8,244 nucleotides of DNA from Rhizobacter sp. GTDB lineage: Bacteria > Pseudomonadota > Gammaproteobacteria > Burkholderiales > Burkholderiaceae_C. The stretch spans positions 1 through 8,244 of the forward strand of contig JANYFX010000063.1 in NCBI GenBank assembly GCA_025359585.1, written 5' to 3'. Under the pieces are notes generated by a model. The model was not told where the DNA came from and ran no database searches. It worked only from the letters and a program-made list of their open reading frames with translations. The stretch's first letter is position 1, and each line of letters begins with the position of its first letter. The translations under genes were made by a program, and so were the position numbers. Below, piece by piece: positions 5,713-8,244 of this stretch.

Positions 5713-6464
5713 AGAACGGTTCGGCCACCCGGCGCGTCTGGCTCTTCGACCTCGACAACACGCTGCACGACGCCAGCCACGCCGCGTTCGGTCCGACGAA
5801 CGCGGCGATGAACGAGTACATCGTCACCCACCTCGGCCTGACGCAGGCCGGCGCGGCCGAGTTGCGCCAGCACTACTGGCACCACTACGGCGCCACGCTG
5901 CTCGGCCTGGTGCGCCACCACGGCGTGAAGGCCAGCCACTTTCTCGAAGAGACGCACCAGTTGCCCGGGCTGGAGACGCGGCTTCGCACCAGCGCCCACG
6001 ACCGCGCCGCGATCAAGCAACTGCACGGCCGCAAGTTCATCCTGACCAACGCGCCGCGTGTCTACGCACTGCGCGTGCTGAACACCTTGCGCCTGGCCGA
6101 TTATTTCGACGGCGTGATCTGCATCGAAGACATGCACATGTTCGGCAAGCTGCGGCCCAAGCCCGACGCGCGCATGTTCAAACGTGTCGCGGCCCGAATC
6201 AAGGCGCGCCTGAGCGACTGCGTGCTGGTCGAAGACGTGCTCGAGAACCAGAAGGTCGCGTTCGGCCTTGGCATGCAAACCGCGTGGATGCAGCGCTACC
6301 TCGAAGGACGCTACCGCGGCAAGCCGGGTTCGGTGCCCTTCAACAGCGCGGCGCAGTCCGTGAACAGCGGCACTAAACGCCGCGAAGTTGGTGTTCACCC
6401 TTGCCGAAGCCCCTCATATGTGTGTGCGAAAATCAAGTCGATACAGAAGTTGCGTTCGCTCTGA
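5709..6464 (+). CDS. HAD-family pyrimidine 5'-nucleotidase (TTG start)
   Basis: Predicted cytoplasmic phosphatase of HAD subfamily IA, of the pyrimidine 5'-nucleotidase type (SDT1/YjjG-like), which removes phosphate from UMP/CMP-type nucleotides. Its 251 residues show motif I DLDNT (14-18, nucleophile Asp14 and acid Asp16), motif II Thr113 in LTN, motif III Lys151 in RPKPD, and motif IV VEDVLEN (174-180) with Glu175-Asp176. The cap domain lies about 20-95 and is His-rich (HYWHHYG). The start is TTG at 5709. It overlaps the argB TGA by four bases (TTGA), and no ATG or GTG exists between it and motif I, so this weak start with translational coupling is well supported. Residues 205-251 form a basic tail ending PSYVCAKIKSIQKLRSL, beyond the usual HAD core. 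Exact substrate is inferred from family resemblance. Confidence 0.88.
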   Translation: MKNGSATRRVWLFDLDNTLHDASHAAFGPTNAAMNEYIVTHLGLTQAGAAELRQHYWHHYGATLLGLVRHHGVKASHFLEETHQLPGLETRLRTSAHDRAAIKQLHGRKFILTNAPRVYALRVLNTLRLADYFDGVICIEDMHMFGKLRPKPDARMFKRVAARIKARLSDCVLVEDVLENQKVAFGLGMQTAWMQRYLEGRYRGKPGSVPFNSAAQSVNSGTKRREVGVHPCRSPSYVCAKIKSIQKLRSL

Positions 6465-6476
6465 CGCACGCTGCAC

Positions 6477-7166
6477 ATGACCCACACCACCGACCCGACC
6501 GCCGCTGACCCGGATGCTTTCGACGCCGCCGCGGCCCCGGCCGATGCGCTCGCCCCGCCCGTGGCCACCGCCGCCGCGCCGGTGCGCAAGCGCCCCAAGC
6601 CCGGCGAGCGCCGCGTGCAGATCCTGCACACGCTGGCGAGCATGCTCGAACAACCCGGCGCCGAACGGGTGACCACGGCGGCGCTGGCCGCGAAACTCGA
6701 TGTTTCCGAAGCGGCGCTCTACCGCCACTTCGCCAGCAAGGCGCAGATGTTCGAAGGCCTGATCGAGTTCATCGAGCAGAGTGTCTTCAGCCTCGTCAAC
6801 CAGATCAACGAACGCGAGACGAATGCCACCGTGCAGGTGCACAAGATCGTCACGCTGCTGCTGCAGTTCGGCGAGAAGAACCCGGGCATGACCCGCGTGA
6901 TGGTCGGCGACGCGCTGGTGTTCGAGAACGACCGCCTGCTCACGCGCATGAACCAGTTCTTCGACCGCGTCGAATCGCAGTTGCGCCAGAGTTTGCGCAG
7001 TGCGGCCGAAGCGGCCGGTTCGGCCACGCCGACGGTCGACTCCAACGCGCAGGCCTCGATCCTCACCGCCTTCGCGGTCGGGCGGTTGCAGCGTTTCGCC
7101 CGCTCCGGCTTCAAGCGCAGCCCGACCGAACACCTCGACGTGGCGCTGCGCCTGATCGTCGGTTGA
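6477..7166 (+). CDS. slmA: Nucleoid occlusion factor SlmA (TetR fold)
   Basis: DNA-binding protein that, when bound to its chromosomal sites, blocks FtsZ ring assembly over the nucleoid. Encodes 229 residues against about 198 in E. coli. Residues 1-38 are an Ala/Pro/Asp-rich low-complexity extension. The TetR-type DNA-binding domain follows (about 44-95): RRVQILHTLASMLEQPGAERVTTAALAAKLDVSEAALYRHFASKAQMFEGL, quoted here only as landmarks RRVQILHTLA, VTTAALAAKL and SEAALYRHF. The C-terminal ligand/dimer domain carries MTRVMVGDALVFEN (138-151) and LQRFARSGFKRSPTEHLD (204-221), both typical of SlmA. The ATG at 6477 lies 12 bases after the nucleotidase stop; no strong ribosome site is seen, and no later ATG precedes the DNA-binding domain. 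Linkage to argB is typical of Burkholderiales as I recall it. No match to the E. coli SlmA site was noticed in the window. Confidence 0.9.
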   Translation: MTHTTDPTAADPDAFDAAAAPADALAPPVATAAAPVRKRPKPGERRVQILHTLASMLEQPGAERVTTAALAAKLDVSEAALYRHFASKAQMFEGLIEFIEQSVFSLVNQINERETNATVQVHKIVTLLLQFGEKNPGMTRVMVGDALVFENDRLLTRMNQFFDRVESQLRQSLRSAAEAAGSATPTVDSNAQASILTAFAVGRLQRFARSGFKRSPTEHLDVALRLIVG

Positions 7167-7185
7167 GTCTGCGCCGGGCGGCGCC

Positions 7186-7860
7186 TTGATCCCGAACGAC
7201 ACCGCTTTGATCAGCGTCGGCGGTCAGCCTTTGTGGCTGCTGCCGGAGAAGGCCGCCTTCCTTCCGGAAACGTCGACGCTGCTGGTCGCCGACGCGCACA
7301 TCGGCAAGGGCTTAAGCTTTCGCAAACTTGGCGTGCCGGTGCCGCACGGCACCACGGCGGAAACGCTCGGCGTGTTGAGTGCGCTGGTCGATCGGCTGGG
7401 TGCGAAGCGCATCGTGTTTCTCGGCGACTTCCTGCACTCCGCGCGCTCGCACGGGCCGACCACGATGGACACCGTCGCGCGCTGGCGCGGCGCCCATGCC
7501 GCGCTCGAACTCACGCTGGTGCGGGGCAACCACGATGACCATGCTGGCGACCCGCCGGCGCACTTGGGCATTCACGCCGTCGACGAGCCGCTGATGCATG
7601 GCGAGCTCGCGTTGTGCCACCACCCGATCGCGCACCCACCGGCGTACGTGCTTGCCGGGCACCTGCATCCCGGCGTGAGCCTCGGCGGTCGCGCCAATGA
7701 CCACCTGCGCTTGCCGTGTTTCTGGTTCGGCGCGAATCTGGGCGTGCTGCCGGCCTTCGGCGCATTCACCGGCTTGCACACGATCCGGGCCGCGGCCGAC
7801 GACCGTGTTTTCGCGGCAAGCGACGGGCGGGTGATCGAGCTCGGTGCGACCAAGCCCTGA
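7186..7860 (+). CDS. pdeM: PdeM-like ligase-associated metallophosphoesterase (TTG start)
   Basis: Calcineurin-like metallophosphoesterase resembling PdeM, the DNA ligase-associated family linked to DNA-damage response. Encodes 224 residues with the full two-metal site: DAH (Asp36, His38), GDFLH (80-84, Asp81), GNHD (114-117, Asn115 and His116), HH (145-146) and GHLHP (158-162). The HIGKGLSFRKLGVPVP stretch and the GNHDDHAG and CFWFGANLGVLPAFGAFTG strings are family hallmarks. A nuclease or phosphodiesterase role is expected from the family, but the substrate is inferred. The first possible start is TTG at 7186, 19 bases after the slmA stop; the frame is closed by TGA at 7153, and no ATG occurs before the first metal motif. 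A second TTG at 7207 is possible. None of the usual partners (ATP-dependent ligase, Lhr-like helicase, exonuclease) is visible here. Confidence 0.88.
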   Translation: MIPNDTALISVGGQPLWLLPEKAAFLPETSTLLVADAHIGKGLSFRKLGVPVPHGTTAETLGVLSALVDRLGAKRIVFLGDFLHSARSHGPTTMDTVARWRGAHAALELTLVRGNHDDHAGDPPAHLGIHAVDEPLMHGELALCHHPIAHPPAYVLAGHLHPGVSLGGRANDHLRLPCFWFGANLGVLPAFGAFTGLHTIRAAADDRVFAASDGRVIELGATKP

Positions 7861-7873
7861 CACGCGCCGCCGC

Positions 7874-7879
7874 TACACT
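7874..7879 (+). promoter_or_regulatory. Possible -10 box before the DUF815 gene
   Basis: TACACT lies 30 bases before the ATG in the 49-base gap after pdeM and matches four of six bases of the sigma70 -10 consensus. No acceptable -35 is found 15-19 bases upstream. It may mark a separate promoter for the DUF815 gene. Confidence 0.25.
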
Positions 7880-7909
7880 GCCGCCTCTGCTGCTTGCCTC
7901 GCGCGTTTC

Positions 7910-8244
7910 ATGTCCACGCCCACCGATTCCCTGATGAGACTCGTCGACCGCGCCGAAGCGTTGCTGGCGCGCCTCGAAGCCGTGTTGCCACACTCGCTCA
8001 CGGCGCCCGATTGGAGCGCGTCGATCGCATTCCGCTACCGCAAGCGTGGCGGTTCGGGCCTGATCGAGCCGGTGCGTCACGTGGCGCCGATCCGGCTCGA
8101 TGCGCTGGTCGAAGTCGGTCCGCAGAAAGAGCGCCTGCTGCGCAACACCGAGCAGTTCGTCGCCGGCTTCGGTGCCAACAACGTGTTGCTGACCGGCGCG
8201 CGCGGCACCGGCAAGAGTTCGCTGATCAAGGCCTGCCTGAACGA
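7910..8244 (+). CDS. DUF815-family P-loop ATPase, N-terminal part (cut by window edge)
   Basis: The first 111 codons of an ATP-binding protein of the DUF815 family, open to the right edge; full members are nearly 300 residues. The N-terminal part (MSTPTDSLMRLVDRAEALLARLEAVLP as landmarks DSLMRLVDRA and LARLEAVLP) is helical. It is followed by AFRYRKRGGSGLIEPV (40-55), VGPQKERLLRNTEQFVAG (69-86) and the Walker A loop GARGTGKSS (96-104), all familiar from DUF815. The family is AAA-like and its biological role is not established. ATG 7910 is preceded by no clear ribosome site. It lies 49 bases after pdeM on the same strand and may have its own promoter. Confidence 0.88.
   Translation, partial: MSTPTDSLMRLVDRAEALLARLEAVLPHSLTAPDWSASIAFRYRKRGGSGLIEPVRHVAPIRLDALVEVGPQKERLLRNTEQFVAGFGANNVLLTGARGTGKSSLIKACLN

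Noticed and set aside
7857..7862. CTGACA as a -35 box for the DUF815 gene
   Set aside because: It resembles TTGACA but is only 11 bases from the TACACT box, too close for a sigma70 promoter, and overlaps the pdeM stop.
1..8244. CRISPR array, IS element, tRNA, rRNA or prophage sequence
   Set aside because: No regularly spaced repeats, transposase, terminal repeats or structured RNA gene were seen on either strand; the window is densely filled with ordinary genes.

Overview
The window is GC-rich chromosomal DNA with strong G/C preference at third codon positions. The protein families and the argB / pyrimidine 5'-nucleotidase / slmA order point to a betaproteobacterium, most likely a member of the Burkholderiales. 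This is inferred from codon use, protein style and gene order; no rRNA or other marker gene is present. No mobile element, CRISPR array, tRNA or rRNA was found. Coding density is very high and no gene-free stretch exceeds about 100 bases.

Left half, all on the minus strand and read from right to left (4730 to 1): an MCE-type lipid ABC transporter made of an MlaE-like permease, an MlaF-like ATPase, a single-domain MCE (MlaD/PqiB-like) protein and a PqiC/DUF330 outer-membrane lipoprotein. The four genes are packed with zero gap or 4-base ATGA overlaps. After a 55-base gap comes a small secreted Cys/Met/His-containing protein. After another 102 bases comes an outer-membrane efflux factor of the CusC/SilC/CzcC type, cut by the left edge. 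These last two genes look like the start of a heavy-metal (probably Cu/Ag) RND efflux operon whose membrane-fusion and RND pump genes would lie beyond the left edge.

Right half, all on the plus strand (4789 to 8244): argB (N-acetylglutamate kinase), a HAD-family pyrimidine 5'-nucleotidase that starts with TTG and overlaps the argB stop, slmA (TetR-fold nucleoid occlusion factor), a PdeM-like metallophosphoesterase that also starts with TTG, and the first 111 codons of a DUF815 P-loop ATPase cut by the right edge. The two halves diverge from a 58-base region (4731-4788) that must hold the promoters for both the lipid transporter and the argB group.

The window looks mostly like an ordinary housekeeping neighbourhood. 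I see no convincing undescribed system. The points most worth a second look are the small metal-associated secreted protein, the hybrid Mla/Pqi makeup of the lipid transporter, the PdeM homologue found away from any DNA ligase or helicase partner, and the lack of a visible terminator between the lipid transporter and the metal-efflux genes.
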